A DNA stretch of 51,811 bases from Acidaminococcus hominis. Lineage in GTDB: Bacteria; Bacillota; Negativicutes; Acidaminococcales; Acidaminococcaceae. Both the position numbers and the translations under genes were made by a program. This document shows positions 35,896 through 44,925 of the stretch, in pieces (positions within the stretch are counted from its first letter, which is position 1; each line of letters opens with the position of its first letter). The DNA lies in the NCBI RefSeq assembly GCF_021044795.1, contig NZ_JAJNOP010000017.1, one strand, 5' to 3'. Below the pieces are notes generated by a model that saw nothing but the letters and a program-made list of their open reading frames with translations, did no database searches and had not been told where the DNA came from.

Positions 35896-35942
35896 CAAAA
35901 AGGTCTTTCTCTTTCCTACTTTATGGAAAGAGAAAGACCTTT
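35896..35942 (-). terminator. terminator between exported-protein gene and lptD-like gene
   Basis: A perfect stem of about 19 bp (AAAGGTCTTTCTCTTTCC plus its complement, 7-base loop) followed on the minus strand by TTTTTGTG, 24 bases past the stop of the gene at 35967. Confidence 0.9.
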
Positions 35943-35966
35943 ACCAAATGCCTTGTACAAAGTGCC

Positions 35967-37343
35967 TTACAGGGTTGCCGGGGTATAGGCACTGCCGTCG
36001 TCCGTGTCAGTGCCGGTTTGGCTGGCAGCTTCCTGCTTCCGGGCAGCAGCCAAAGCGGCTTCCGTTTCAGCGTCGGCCTTGTCGCCGGTGCCGCTGGTAT
36101 TTACGGAACCGATTTGAACATCTTCCATGGGTTCATCCAGGGAAGCATCCTGGCTAGGAGCCGGAGTTTGAGCCGGAGTCTGGGCTGTTGCCGCAGTAGT
36201 GGTGCTGGCAGCCGGGGCCGTAGCAGCAGGCTGGGTTTCAGCAGCGGGTTCTGCAGCCGGTTCTGCGGCTGGTTCAGCGGCTGGTTCAGCAGCCGGTTCC
36301 GTTTGGGCTTCTGCCTTAGCAGCCGGCTGGGCAGCCGTACCCGGTTTTACCAGGGTGCTGGTAGCTTCCGGATTTTCCGCAGCGGTGGTCAGCTGCTGGC
36401 CACTGGCCGTATTGCCGGCCAAAATCACGCCATTAATGGTGGTGTCCTGTTCTACCTGGACGTAGGTATTGGAACCCGCAGGAATGGTCACGGAGGAACC
36501 CTTCACAAAAGCGCCGCCTACAATGCCCACCGGTCCAAAGAGGACCATGCCTCCAATAGAAGCACCGGCTGCACCGGCTGCGGTTTTGGCCTGCTGTTTG
36601 GCCAGATCACCGACCGTAACGGGAACGGCTTCCCCGTTAACGGCTACCACATGGGAGAAGTCCAGGTCAATCCGGGCATCCCGGCCAAAAATCCGGGGCT
36701 GCACCACTTTTTGGATTTTGCCCACACCTTTGGCGCCTTTGGGCAATACCAGGGCTTCGCCCACGTACACGTTGTCGTCCACCACAAAGTCCACAGCATC
36801 GCCGGCCTGGGCCGTTTTGCTGCTGATGTCGCTCATGAATTTCACTTTAATCAGGGAATCCTTGGGCAGTACCACAGGGCTGGAAGTCAGGCTTCCAGAG
36901 GGGAAAGCGGCCTTGGTCAGGCGGGCTACCCGGCTAAGCACCGTATCCTGGGGGTACTGGGTGCCAAAAATACTGGTTTCCAGATTGCCAATCCGGTTGA
37001 TGGCACCTTCCGTGCCCATCCGGTCAGAGAACTGCCATTCAATGACGTTCAGTACGGCGGCCAGGGAAAGCTGCCCATTGTTGGGGTCCCCTTCCACCCG
37101 GTTGTACAGCCGGTCCACCCGGCTCATGACGGAACCGCTGGTTTCCTGACCGTACAGTTCCTTTTCCAATTTATCCACACGGGAAACCAAAGAGCCGGTT
37201 TGTTCCGCTCCGTCCATAAAGGTTTCCACTTGCTCCAGTTTGCCCGAGACGGTGTTCGCGGTCTCAAGATCTGCGGCCATAGCCGGGGCCAGGCAGGTCA
37301 GGCAAAGGAGTGCCGTTACAACAAGACTGATTACTTTTTTCAA
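35967..37343 (-). CDS. exported protein with low-complexity Ala-Glu-Pro tail, function unknown
   Basis: A 458-residue protein with a clean signal peptide (KKVISLVVTALLCLTCLAPA, cleavage after AMA). The N-terminal part (30-140) holds repeated R-V-D-K-L/R-V-D-R-L heptad-like units (SLVSRVDKLEKELYG, SVMSRVDRLYNRVEG), then a small beta domain (LPKDSLIKVKFMSDIS to VPVTVGDL). A glycine-rich hydrophobic stretch follows (about 255-285), and a tail with five AAEP repeats and much Ala/Pro/Thr. Start is a TTG at 37343, supported by GGAGG 8 bases before; an ATG 36 bases upstream would spoil the signal peptide. Probably an envelope protein that spans towards peptidoglycan. No known function. Confidence 0.7.
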   Translation of the reverse strand: MKKVISLVVTALLCLTCLAPAMAADLETANTVSGKLEQVETFMDGAEQTGSLVSRVDKLEKELYGQETSGSVMSRVDRLYNRVEGDPNNGQLSLAAVLNVIEWQFSDRMGTEGAINRIGNLETSIFGTQYPQDTVLSRVARLTKAAFPSGSLTSSPVVLPKDSLIKVKFMSDISSKTAQAGDAVDFVVDDNVYVGEALVLPKGAKGVGKIQKVVQPRIFGRDARIDLDFSHVVAVNGEAVPVTVGDLAKQQAKTAAGAAGASIGGMVLFGPVGIVGGAFVKGSSVTIPAGSNTYVQVEQDTTINGVILAGNTASGQQLTTAAENPEATSTLVKPGTAAQPAAKAEAQTEPAAEPAAEPAAEPAAEPAAETQPAATAPAASTTTAATAQTPAQTPAPSQDASLDEPMEDVQIGSVNTSGTGDKADAETEAALAAARKQEAASQTGTDTDDGSAYTPATL

Positions 37344-37400
37344 TCCAGACACCTCCGTGGGGTAATAGTACTTCTGCAATACACTTTATTTTACCATAAA

Positions 37401-38327
37401 TCAGAGCTTTTCGATAGTCTGGGGCGCCAGCCAGGGCTTTAGCTGCTCCGCCATCGTCACTTCCATGGCGTCCAGCATTTCATAACGCCGCCGGTGGTTG
37501 GCCCGCTTGGAGGGCTTCAGCTCCGACAGATCCCGGCGCACTTCCTCCAGGGGAATCCGGTAGAACCGGCGATCGCCGCTGGGGCTGCCGCCGCACTCTG
37601 CCCAGAAGTCCCCAAAGTTGGTTTTCAGCTTCCGGTCCATGCGCACGTGGTTCATGGCGTAGTAGCCCTGGTTGGTCACGGCGTAGATTTCCTGGCAGTG
37701 CCACAGCTTGGCCAGGGTCCGCAGCCCATAGAAAATCAGGTTCTTGGTCCGGTAGCCAAAGTACTTCTTGGTCATGGCCTTGACCGCATCGTTGCCCAGG
37801 CTGGTGCCCTGAAGGGCCCCTACAAAGGCGCAGGTTTTGCCCCCAGCCGGGTCCGGTCCCAGCCAGAACATAATCTGGTAGAAATCCACCCCGCCCCAAT
37901 GGAGCACCAGGGACAGGCAGCCTTCCTTCCGCTGGCCTGGGTGGAACAGCAGGTCCAGGGTCAGGGGTTCCTCCTGGAAGGTATCCTGCCACAGGGTAAT
38001 TTTCCCGTGGTCGGTGTAGATTTTGGTCAACAGTTCCGGTTTGCCGATTTGCTGGAGGGCCAGGATATGGTGGCGGATGAGCGCCGCCCGTTCCGTAAAC
38101 GTGGCCCCCTTATAGAAAAAGGCCCGGGTTGCCTGTTCCAGCAGACAGGGCATGCCGGCAAAGACTTTTTCCCGCACCGGGTCACTATGGAAGAAGTGCT
38201 GGAGCGCGGTAATTTCTCCGCTGTGCCCCAGGCAGCGTAGCAGGAAAACCCAGTAGCGCTTCCGCTCTTTCAGGTGAACACAGTTGTAGCAGGCATGGCC
38301 CACAGTTTTTAGTTCATTCCAATCCAT
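37401..38327 (-). CDS. VirK/YbjX family protein (DUF535)
   Basis: A 308-residue protein of the VirK/YbjX (DUF535) family. The conserved middle and late parts are visible: GALQGTSLGNDAVKAMTKKY, KNLIFYGLRTLA, AVTNQGYYAMNH and the YRIP segment. Members occur in Gram-negative pathogens and are linked to envelope/lipid A-dependent resistance, but the biochemical role is not known. No signal peptide. It lies between exported-protein genes on the same strand, which fits an envelope-related job. Confidence 0.82.
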   Translation of the reverse strand: MDWNELKTVGHACYNCVHLKERKRYWVFLLRCLGHSGEITALQHFFHSDPVREKVFAGMPCLLEQATRAFFYKGATFTERAALIRHHILALQQIGKPELLTKIYTDHGKITLWQDTFQEEPLTLDLLFHPGQRKEGCLSLVLHWGGVDFYQIMFWLGPDPAGGKTCAFVGALQGTSLGNDAVKAMTKKYFGYRTKNLIFYGLRTLAKLWHCQEIYAVTNQGYYAMNHVRMDRKLKTNFGDFWAECGGSPSGDRRFYRIPLEEVRRDLSELKPSKRANHRRRYEMLDAMEVTMAEQLKPWLAPQTIEKL

Positions 38328-38347
38328 TAAAACACCTTTCTTTCAGT

Positions 38348-38375
38348 AAAAAAGGGCGGCCATTGCTGACCGCCC
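38348..38375 (-). terminator. terminator after small exported-protein gene
   Basis: A GGGCGGTCAGCAATGGCCGCCC-type hairpin on the minus strand with a following TTTTTT, 12 bases beyond the stop at 38387 and before the YbjX-family gene. Confidence 0.8.
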
Positions 38376-38386
38376 CCTTGCTGCGC

Positions 38387-39037
38387 TTAGTTGTTTTTCA
38401 AGGCCTTTTTCAGTTCTCTCCGGCACAGTTTGCCGAATTCCTTGTGAGGCCAATCAGAACGCGGGCTGATGGCGCCGGATTCCATTTCCTGGGTGTAGGA
38501 CCAATGGTCATCCTTGAACTTGCCTGTCTTGTTGTTCAGGGTAGCAAAACGGCCTTCGAAATCCAGGTCCGTTACCGGTTCCCGGCGGAAGGACTGTTCC
38601 GTTACGTCAAATTTGTCCACGGCCATGACGATAACCACATCGGCACCGCTGGCTTCAGCTACGGCCTGAAGGCCGGCTTTGGTGAACAGGTTGTCCTGCT
38701 GCTGCAGGGCGACTTTCCGTACCACATCGCTGTCTACCATGTCGTAGGCAGGATACTGGAACAGTTTGGCCAATTCGTTGCTGAATACAATGGGTTTCAT
38801 GCCCTGGTTGTCTTCTACATCTTCACCGATCATCAAGGGTACCACGGCCAATTTCAGGGATTGAACCTTGGGGGTGGTATCTTCTGCTGCCTGGCCTTTG
38901 TCCGCCGTTTGTGCGGTATTTTCCGCAGCGGGTTTAGCCGGAGTAAAGGTAAATGTTGCCGCATCCGCTTTGCCTACCGGTAAGGACAGTACAAAACCGA
39001 AGCATACGGCAGCCAAAACTTGCCACAATTTTTTCAT
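38387..39037 (-). CDS. exported protein of unknown function
   Basis: A 216-residue protein with a signal peptide (MKKLWQVLAAVCFGFVLSLP, cleavage after ADA). After a Pro/Ala/Thr linker it contains an alpha/beta-looking part (SLKLAVVPLMIGEDVED, MVDSDVVRKVALQQ, GADVVIVMAVDKFDV) resembling the Rossmann-like fold of small outer-membrane-associated proteins that scan for periplasmic ligands. I do not recognise the family. It is in a run of exported genes and is followed by a terminator. Confidence 0.6.
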   Translation of the reverse strand: MKKLWQVLAAVCFGFVLSLPVGKADAATFTFTPAKPAAENTAQTADKGQAAEDTTPKVQSLKLAVVPLMIGEDVEDNQGMKPIVFSNELAKLFQYPAYDMVDSDVVRKVALQQQDNLFTKAGLQAVAEASGADVVIVMAVDKFDVTEQSFRREPVTDLDFEGRFATLNNKTGKFKDDHWSYTQEMESGAISPRSDWPHKEFGKLCRRELKKALKNN

Positions 39038-39094
39038 GTGATGGAACCTCCTAGTTGTGATTTCTCTTATTTTAGCATAACAAAAGGTGCTTGG

Positions 39095-39613
39095 CTAGAT
39101 TTCTTCGCAATAGTCAGAGGCCACCCAGCCGATTTCGCCGTTGTCCCGTCTGACCTTGGTCCAGTTGATGCCGCCGCCTTCCTGGGCATCCAGGATGATG
39201 ACCACTTCATCCTTTTCGAAATAATCCAGGACGTCCCCGTTTTCACTGGGGTCCCCTCTCATCCGCACTTCTGTGCCGGTAATCCGGCCTTTCCGGTCGG
39301 CAGCAAAGGTGGCAGAAGGTACGGTTCCGGTATCCGCAACCCGGCAGTATTCCCCGGCAACCCAGCCGGTAACGCCGTTTTTCCGGGTAACCTGGTACCA
39401 TTTCCGGCCGCCCCGTACATCACTTTGCAGTACGGTCACCGCTTCGCCGTCTTCAAAATAGCCCAGAATATCCGTGTTGGTACCTGCGCCGCTGCGCATC
39501 CGGACTTCCGTGCCAATAATGGTTCCAGGAGCCGCTGCGTCCACCCGTTCCATGGGGAACGTGAGACCCAGGGCACAGCACAGGGCTGCCAAAATTCTTC
39601 CAACTTTATTCAT
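39095..39613 (-). CDS. exported protein with two bacterial SH3 domains
   Basis: A 172-residue exported protein: signal peptide (to about 26), then two SH3b domains at roughly 30-92 and 108-170. Each shows the EVRMRxG start, a DILGYF/DVLDYF turn, and a GWVAGEYC/GWVASDYC end. SH3b domains bind peptidoglycan or cell-wall peptides. The two Cys at the ends of the domains are conserved between repeats. Expected location is the periplasm. The next gene upstream also ends with two such domains, and the two probably derive from one another. Confidence 0.85.
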   Translation of the reverse strand: MNKVGRILAALCCALGLTFPMERVDAAAPGTIIGTEVRMRSGAGTNTDILGYFEDGEAVTVLQSDVRGGRKWYQVTRKNGVTGWVAGEYCRVADTGTVPSATFAADRKGRITGTEVRMRGDPSENGDVLDYFEKDEVVIILDAQEGGGINWTKVRRDNGEIGWVASDYCEEI

Positions 39614-39687
39614 GGTGGTCTCGTCACCTCTCTTTGGTTTATGGCTAGACTATATAGTCTGATTGTAACACAGCCAGCCCGCTTTGG

Positions 39688-41271
39688 CTAGTTTTGTTGA
39701 CAGTACTGGGCCGCTACCCAGCCAATAGAGCCGTCAGAGCGTTTCACCTTGTACCACTTCATACCGTCTCCGTCGCCCACTTCCATAATGGTGACTTCTT
39801 CGCCCTTGGTATAGTAGCCCAAGATGTCTGCAGAAGTGCTGGCGCCGCCCCGGATCCGCACGTCGGTACCGGTAATCACGGCCTTGGTGGAAGCGCTGGA
39901 GCTGGCAGCAGAGCCCGTATTTCCGGCAGAAACCTCCGGAATCTGGGCCCCTTCCGCAGGCTGGCAGTATTCAGAAGCAATGTAGCCATTGGTGCCGTCG
40001 CCCCGGGCCACCTGGTACCAGGTTAGGCCGCTGCCCTGGGCTTTGCCCTTGATGTACACCACTTCACCCTTGGTGAAGTAGCCCAGTACGTTGGCGTCCA
40101 GGCTGGCGCCCTCCCGGAACCGTACATCGGTGCCGGTGACGTAGCCCTGGTTGCCGGTAAGTACCGGTGCCTGGAAAGCAGGTTCAGCCGGAGCCGCAGG
40201 AGCCGGTGCCGGAGCAGGAGCTGCGGGCTGAGCTGCGGGCTTAGCCGCAGGCGCCGGGGTCTGGGCAGCCGGAGCTGGTTTCACTTCATCCAGGGCCGGT
40301 GCGGCCTTTACTGCCGTTCTGGCTGCACCGGCAGCGGTCTTGGCCGTTTCCTTGGCAGTGGTCTTAGCCGCAGCCACCGTAGTCTTGGCGGCCGCTTTCT
40401 TTTCTGCTGCAGCTTTTTCCGCAGCCGTTTTCTTGGCCGCCGCTTCTTTGGCAGCCTTTTCCGCAGCTGCTTTTTCTGCTGCGGCCTTCTTGGCAGCTTC
40501 CTTAGCGGCTTTCTCTGCCGCTGCCTTTTCGGCTGCGGCCTTTTCTTCAGCCGCTTTCTTGGTTGCCGCCGTTTCAGCCGCAGCCTGGCTGGCCGTCTTT
40601 TCCACGGTCTTTTCCGTGGCGGCAGCTGCGGTAACCGGAGCCGTCACCGACGGAGTGCCCGCAGGATTATCCGGCAGGGCTGCCGACAGGTTCACTTCGA
40701 TTTCCCCTTCGTTCTTATCCAGCACGGAACCGGCATGGTAGACCCCGATAATGCTCCCATCCTGGTCCACATAGTACGTATCCGGCAGGGTCTTCTGCTT
40801 GGCCGGGTCCACGTCGTACAGGTACTGGAGGCTGTTTTCGGAACGGTTGGCCAGCTGCTGCTGGTTGTAGTAATAGCTGAGCTGCCGCTGGGCCCCGGTT
40901 TTCCGGTCAAAGGTCATACCCTGGGTTTCTTCCACGCCCATGTTGGGGGTCATGACCACCGTCAGGCTGATCAGATCCGGGTCGGATTTGTGCACATCGT
41001 AATGCACCTTGCCCCCGCCCAGGGTAGAGGCCTCGCTGACGTAGGACGCTACCTGGCTGCTCAGGGCGCTGTTGATTTTTTCATCGGCGGCACTGCTGCC
41101 CCCGGAAACCTCCGGGCATTCCACCGTTACCTGTTTCTCCGTCCGGGTAATGGTTTTTACCGGCAGGGACGCGGCCCAAATAGGGGTCGTAAAGCCCAGC
41201 ACGGCACAGCTCAGCAGTACTGCACAGGTTTTCTTGAAACTGATTGGTTTTCCTATTTTTCTCCGTGTCAT
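39688..41271 (-). CDS. exported DUF3298-like / Lys-Ala-rich linker / SH3b protein
   Basis: A 527-residue exported protein. After a signal peptide (to about 33) comes a DUF3298/RsiV-like domain (about 40-200; ITRTEKQVTVECPEVSG, LTVVMTPNMGVEE). Residues about 215-320 are almost entirely Ala/Lys/Glu (AAEKAAAEKAAKEAAKK), a TolA-like long helix, then a Pro/Ala stretch. Two SH3b domains close the protein (about 378-440 and 465-525; GYVTGTDVRFREG, AVITGTDVRIRGG). The helix could span the periplasm while the SH3b end holds the wall. The organisation suggests an envelope tether or sensor; precise role unknown. Confidence 0.8.
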   Translation of the reverse strand: MTRRKIGKPISFKKTCAVLLSCAVLGFTTPIWAASLPVKTITRTEKQVTVECPEVSGGSSAADEKINSALSSQVASYVSEASTLGGGKVHYDVHKSDPDLISLTVVMTPNMGVEETQGMTFDRKTGAQRQLSYYYNQQQLANRSENSLQYLYDVDPAKQKTLPDTYYVDQDGSIIGVYHAGSVLDKNEGEIEVNLSAALPDNPAGTPSVTAPVTAAAATEKTVEKTASQAAAETAATKKAAEEKAAAEKAAAEKAAKEAAKKAAAEKAAAEKAAKEAAAKKTAAEKAAAEKKAAAKTTVAAAKTTAKETAKTAAGAARTAVKAAPALDEVKPAPAAQTPAPAAKPAAQPAAPAPAPAPAAPAEPAFQAPVLTGNQGYVTGTDVRFREGASLDANVLGYFTKGEVVYIKGKAQGSGLTWYQVARGDGTNGYIASEYCQPAEGAQIPEVSAGNTGSAASSSASTKAVITGTDVRIRGGASTSADILGYYTKGEEVTIMEVGDGDGMKWYKVKRSDGSIGWVAAQYCQQN

Positions 41272-41294
41272 AATTATCCTTCCATTTCACACTT

Positions 41295-41948
41295 CTACTC
41301 GGCTGGCTTCTGGTCCAGATCCACCGGCTGCTCTGCAAAAAAGCTGCCTGCCTGGGTCAGTTCCACTTCCCGGCTGAGATTTTCCGTCAGCCAGGCTTCG
41401 GCTTCCAGTTTTTGGTCTTCCGGCAGGGTCACATGAATGTGCACGCTGCTGTCATATTCCACTTGGCCCACCGCAAACAGGGTCTGCCGGTACAGCTGGT
41501 TCAGCACCCGCCCGGCATCTTCCATGGACCAGTCAAACACATAATCTCCCATGGGAATCCTTTGGGCCAGTCCGGCTTCGTCCACCGCCTGGACCACGGC
41601 CTTCCCGTAGGTGCGGGTCAGTCCCCCGGCTCCCAGCTTGATGCCCCCGAAATACCGGGTCACCACCGCCGCCACATCGTACAGCTCCCGGCGCCGCAGC
41701 ACCTCCAGCATGGGCGAACCGGCGGTACCGCTGGGCTCTCCATCATCGCTGGACCGTTCCACCCGGCCGTCCTGGCCTACAATATAGGCAGAACAGTTAT
41801 GGGAAGCGTCCCAGTATTGCTTTTTCATTTGTTTCACAAAGGCCTGGGCTTCCTCCTCGGTTTCCACCCGCTGCAAATGGCAGAAAAACCGGGATTTTTC
41901 CACCACCAGTTCGCTGGTGACCGGCTTTTGAATGATGTATTTCCCCAT
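41295..41948 (-). CDS. YigZ/IMPACT family protein
   Basis: A 217-residue protein of the YigZ (UPF0029/IMPACT) family. The signature DGEPSGTAGSPMLEVL (about 69-84) and RYFGGIKLGAGGL (about 97-109) are intact, followed by a C-terminal ferredoxin-like domain. Members are cytoplasmic and linked to translation or nucleotide-binding regulation, but their role is not settled. The start at 41948 follows AAAGGAAAG; a longer upstream frame runs through the promoter. A TATAAT with weak -35 lies 40-65 bases upstream. Confidence 0.9.
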   Translation of the reverse strand: MGKYIIQKPVTSELVVEKSRFFCHLQRVETEEEAQAFVKQMKKQYWDASHNCSAYIVGQDGRVERSSDDGEPSGTAGSPMLEVLRRRELYDVAAVVTRYFGGIKLGAGGLTRTYGKAVVQAVDEAGLAQRIPMGDYVFDWSMEDAGRVLNQLYRQTLFAVGQVEYDSSVHIHVTLPEDQKLEAEAWLTENLSREVELTQAGSFFAEQPVDLDQKPAE

Positions 41949-41984
41949 AAGCTTTCCTTTCAAAAACTTGCAATGTATTCTTAT

Positions 41985-42014
41985 ATTATACGATATTCCT
42001 GGGTGAAATTTCCA
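41985..42014 (-). promoter_or_regulatory. possible promoter of yigZ-SH3 operon
   Basis: On the minus strand TGGAAA (42014-42009), 18 bases, TATAAT (41990-41985). The -35 is weak, but the box lies just after the upstream terminator. Confidence 0.4.
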
Positions 42015-42045
42015 GTGGCGTATTGGTGACATTGTTTTGGACAGG

Positions 42046-42084
42046 AAAAAAGGGCAGCTCCCCCAGGAACTGCCCTCGTTTTTT
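42046..42084. terminator. bidirectional terminator after NlpC/P60 gene
   Basis: AAAAAAGGGCAG ... CTGCCCTCGTTTTTT, with a 12-base loop, 10 bases beyond the NlpC/P60 stop. T tracts occur on both strands. Confidence 0.85.
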
Positions 42085-42093
42085 CTATTGCTT

Positions 42094-43374
42094 TTACCGG
42101 ACGGTAGCCATTTCCGTCATCTGGTTCACCAGCGGATTGCCGCTGCCGCCCAACAGGTCCACCTGGCTGACCACCACCTGCATCACCCGGTTTTTCACCA
42201 CCCCGCTGGCGGTGGGCTGGCCGTAGGAAGCCAGGGAATGGATCATGTAGGGCGTTCCCTGATAATTCCCCAGCACCAGCATTACGTGGTAGGGGGTAAA
42301 CAAAATGGAACCCGGCGCTGCGCTGCCGATGACGGCCATTTTCTGGTCGTGGCTCAGCCCCCGGAGATTTCTGCCGCCCAGGGCTCTGGCCTGTTCGTCC
42401 CCATTCCGGGGCAGTTCAATGCCCACGGTCCGGTACACGTCCTGGGCCAGGGAGGAGCAGTCCACGCTGTTTTCCATGCCGCCCCAGCCGTAGGGAGCCC
42501 CCAGATGTTTAAAGGCCATGGTCACAATATTGTTGGCCGTATAGGGCAGATACCCCTGATGGAGATTGGGGCCGTAGGACGCCTTTACCGGGTCAATCTG
42601 GAGATAGCCTTTGGCGTCCCGGGTGGGCAGCAGCAATTTGCCGCCCTGGGTGGGAATCACAGCCCCCATTTGGTACAGCTGGGGCTTGCTCCCCGCCGTC
42701 AGGCTCAGCAGCCGTCCCGTTACCACGGCAGGAGCCGCCGGCTGGGCGTAGGTCTGCCAGGTTTTGGCGTCCGTAACTGCCACCTTGTTGGTGGGCACCC
42801 AGCCCCGGTAGTGGGGGGTCCGGACAAAAACAAAGTTGCCCTGGGGATTGGTGTGGTAGATGCGCACCGGCGTAGCAGGGTCCACCGCCGTTTCCTGCCA
42901 GCTGTCAAAATGCCGGTCGGAAGGGTCGGAAAAAGCCCGACTCAGGGTGGGGAACGTTTTCAGGTCCACCCGGTCCACCAGCACCCCATACCGCACCTTG
43001 TTGCTGGGGCGGATATTGGCTTTGGCATCGCTTTTCAGCTTGCTGGCCGCAGCGCTGCCAAGAGGAGCTCCCTGGACGTACAGGTCGTCTTCCATGCCCA
43101 GGGCGTTCACGTATTGGGTCAGCTGGCTGCCGGAGATGGTATCCCCCAGGCCGGTAATGGTATCACCAAAAATGGTTTTCTCCATTTGCTGGTTCAGGGC
43201 CTTGATCCGGGCCGGGGAAGCTAGCACCGTATTGCCGCTTTGGGTGGTCCAGGCCGCAGGGGTACACAGGGCTGCCGGGGTGCCGGGCATGGAAGCCGCC
43301 AGGGCCACCTGGGCAGAAATACAAAGGGCGCCGGTGAAAACAGCCGCCCGGGAAAGCAGTTGGGAAAAATGCAT
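42094..43374 (-). CDS. SH3b/NlpC-P60 cell-wall hydrolase
   Basis: A 426-residue exported peptidoglycan hydrolase. After the signal peptide (to about 27) comes an SH3b1-type region (about 155-200; RIYHTNPQGNFVFVRTPHYR), another SH3-like part (about 215-270), and the NlpC/P60 papain-like domain from about 280. The catalytic Cys306 lies in SVDCSSLAQDVYR, with His363 (PYHVMLVLG) and a third polar residue His379 (MIHSLASYG). The domain order matches dipeptidyl endopeptidases that cut D-Glu-DAP peptides. The enzyme probably trims stem peptides in the periplasm. Own RBS AAGGAGG. Confidence 0.9.
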   Translation of the reverse strand: MHFSQLLSRAAVFTGALCISAQVALAASMPGTPAALCTPAAWTTQSGNTVLASPARIKALNQQMEKTIFGDTITGLGDTISGSQLTQYVNALGMEDDLYVQGAPLGSAAASKLKSDAKANIRPSNKVRYGVLVDRVDLKTFPTLSRAFSDPSDRHFDSWQETAVDPATPVRIYHTNPQGNFVFVRTPHYRGWVPTNKVAVTDAKTWQTYAQPAAPAVVTGRLLSLTAGSKPQLYQMGAVIPTQGGKLLLPTRDAKGYLQIDPVKASYGPNLHQGYLPYTANNIVTMAFKHLGAPYGWGGMENSVDCSSLAQDVYRTVGIELPRNGDEQARALGGRNLRGLSHDQKMAVIGSAAPGSILFTPYHVMLVLGNYQGTPYMIHSLASYGQPTASGVVKNRVMQVVVSQVDLLGGSGNPLVNQMTEMATVR

Positions 43375-43454
43375 GAATAAAACCTCCTTTTACAATCCTT
43401 TTTATTATACCCACTCCCCCGCCCTCCTGGCAAATAAACAGAAAGCAAAGCGGC

Positions 43455-43490
43455 GCAAAAAATGCGGGGCAGCCTGCGCCGTCCCGCATT
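43455..43490 (-). terminator. terminator after symporter gene
   Basis: Minus-strand stem AATGCGGG ... CCCGCATT followed by TTTTTTGCG, about 35 bases past the symporter stop at 43524. Confidence 0.8.
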
Positions 43491-43523
43491 CGTTCTGCTC
43501 TATTTCCAAAAGCCAGGCTTTCC

Positions 43524-44732
43524 TTAGAAATCTCCCAGCTCCCGTTTCCGTTCGCTGGCATCTACGCAGCAGGAAACCATAATGTCGCCGGTAATGTTCA
43601 CCGTAGTCCGGGGCATATCCAGAATCCGGTCGATACCGGCAATCAGGGCACTGCCTTCCAGGGGCAGCCCAATGGCCGTCAGGATCATGGTCAGCATAAT
43701 GTAGCCGGCCCCGGGCACCCCTGCCGTCCCAATGGACGCCAAGGTCCCGGTGATGATAATGGTCACGTACTGGGCGGTGGTCAGCTCCACCCCGTAGATC
43801 TGGGCCACAAACAGGGCGCAGACCCCCTGGTAGATGGCCGTGCCGTCCATGTTGATGGTAGCCCCCAGCGGCAGTACGAAACTGGAGATTTCCGGATTTA
43901 CTCCCAGATTCTCGGCGCACTGCATACTGACAGGCAGGGTCCCGTTGGAGGAGCAGCCCGTAAAGGCCACCAGCTGGGCCGGCAGAATGGTTCTAAAGAA
44001 GGTACCCAGGGGCAGTTTGGTCAGGAGCTTGATCAGGCCCCCGTACACCACTGCTGCGTGCAGGGCGCAGCCCAGGTACACCGCCACAATCACCTTGGCC
44101 AAAGGCAGCAGCACGTCCGGTCCGTTGGCCGCCACCACCGGGCAGATCAGCCCGAAAACACCAATAGGAGCCAGCTGCATGATGTAGTGGACAATCTTGT
44201 AGCAGACTTCCGTAATGCCGTCCAGGGTCTTTAAAAGGGTGTCCGCCCGCTCCCCTACGGAAACGATGCCGATGCCGGTAAATACCGACAGGACGATAAT
44301 TTGCAGCATATTGGCCTTCAGCATGGCATCAATGGGGTTGGTGGGAAAAATATCGATGATGACCTTCATCAGGGGCGGTGCCTGTTTGGCAGCCGCTTTC
44401 ACCCCTTCTCCCGGCAGGCTGAGCCCGGCCCCAGGCTGGAAAATAATCCCCAGCATAATGCCCAGGCAGATGGCAAAGGCCGTGGTACCCAGGTACATGA
44501 TCACCGTCTTGGCCCCAATCCGGCCAATTTTCTTGATGTCCCCCAGCCCGGCCACGCCCAGCACCAGAGAGGAGAATACCAGGGGCACAATGATCATCTT
44601 GATCATGTTCATAAAGATGGCGCCCAAAGGCGCAATCCAGGTGGTGGCAAAGGGCAGTCCACTCTGCCCCAGTCCCAGGCCAGCCGCCACGCCCAAAATC
44701 AGGCCCGCCAAAATCTTTGTTGTAAGTCCCAT
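43524..44732 (-). CDS. dicarboxylate/amino acid:cation symporter (GltP-like)
   Basis: A 402-residue DAACS-family transporter with the normal motifs: the first hairpin FTGCSSNGTLPVSM (about 268-281), GATINMDGTAIYQG in TM7 and a GTAGVPGAGYIM second hairpin. This is the standard arrangement for Na+/H+-coupled uptake of glutamate or C4-dicarboxylates, in contrast to the variant symporter at 8614. Single-gene transcript with a terminator. Glutamate uptake would suit an amino acid fermenter, but the substrate is not proven. Confidence 0.92.
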   Translation of the reverse strand: MGLTTKILAGLILGVAAGLGLGQSGLPFATTWIAPLGAIFMNMIKMIIVPLVFSSLVLGVAGLGDIKKIGRIGAKTVIMYLGTTAFAICLGIMLGIIFQPGAGLSLPGEGVKAAAKQAPPLMKVIIDIFPTNPIDAMLKANMLQIIVLSVFTGIGIVSVGERADTLLKTLDGITEVCYKIVHYIMQLAPIGVFGLICPVVAANGPDVLLPLAKVIVAVYLGCALHAAVVYGGLIKLLTKLPLGTFFRTILPAQLVAFTGCSSNGTLPVSMQCAENLGVNPEISSFVLPLGATINMDGTAIYQGVCALFVAQIYGVELTTAQYVTIIITGTLASIGTAGVPGAGYIMLTMILTAIGLPLEGSALIAGIDRILDMPRTTVNITGDIMVSCCVDASERKRELGDF

Positions 44733-44860
44733 ACAAATCCACCCCTTTCCAACTGAATAATGATTGCTTTACTATATTTCTATTTTAGCAAGTTCTTTTG
44801 TAACAAACAAGAAATATGTTACAACCTTTTTAATTGTTGGAAAAACCCAGGAGAAAATAT

Positions 44861-44893
44861 AAAAAACGAGACAATTCCCGAAGAAATTGTCTC
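44861..44893 (-). terminator. terminator after porin gene
   Basis: GAGACAATT ... AATTGTCTC (8-base loop) followed on the minus strand by CGTTTTTTATATTTT, 33 bases past the porin stop. Confidence 0.9.
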
Positions 44894-44925
44894 GCGTTGC
44901 GGCAGGCTGTTCAAGCTGCCTAAAA

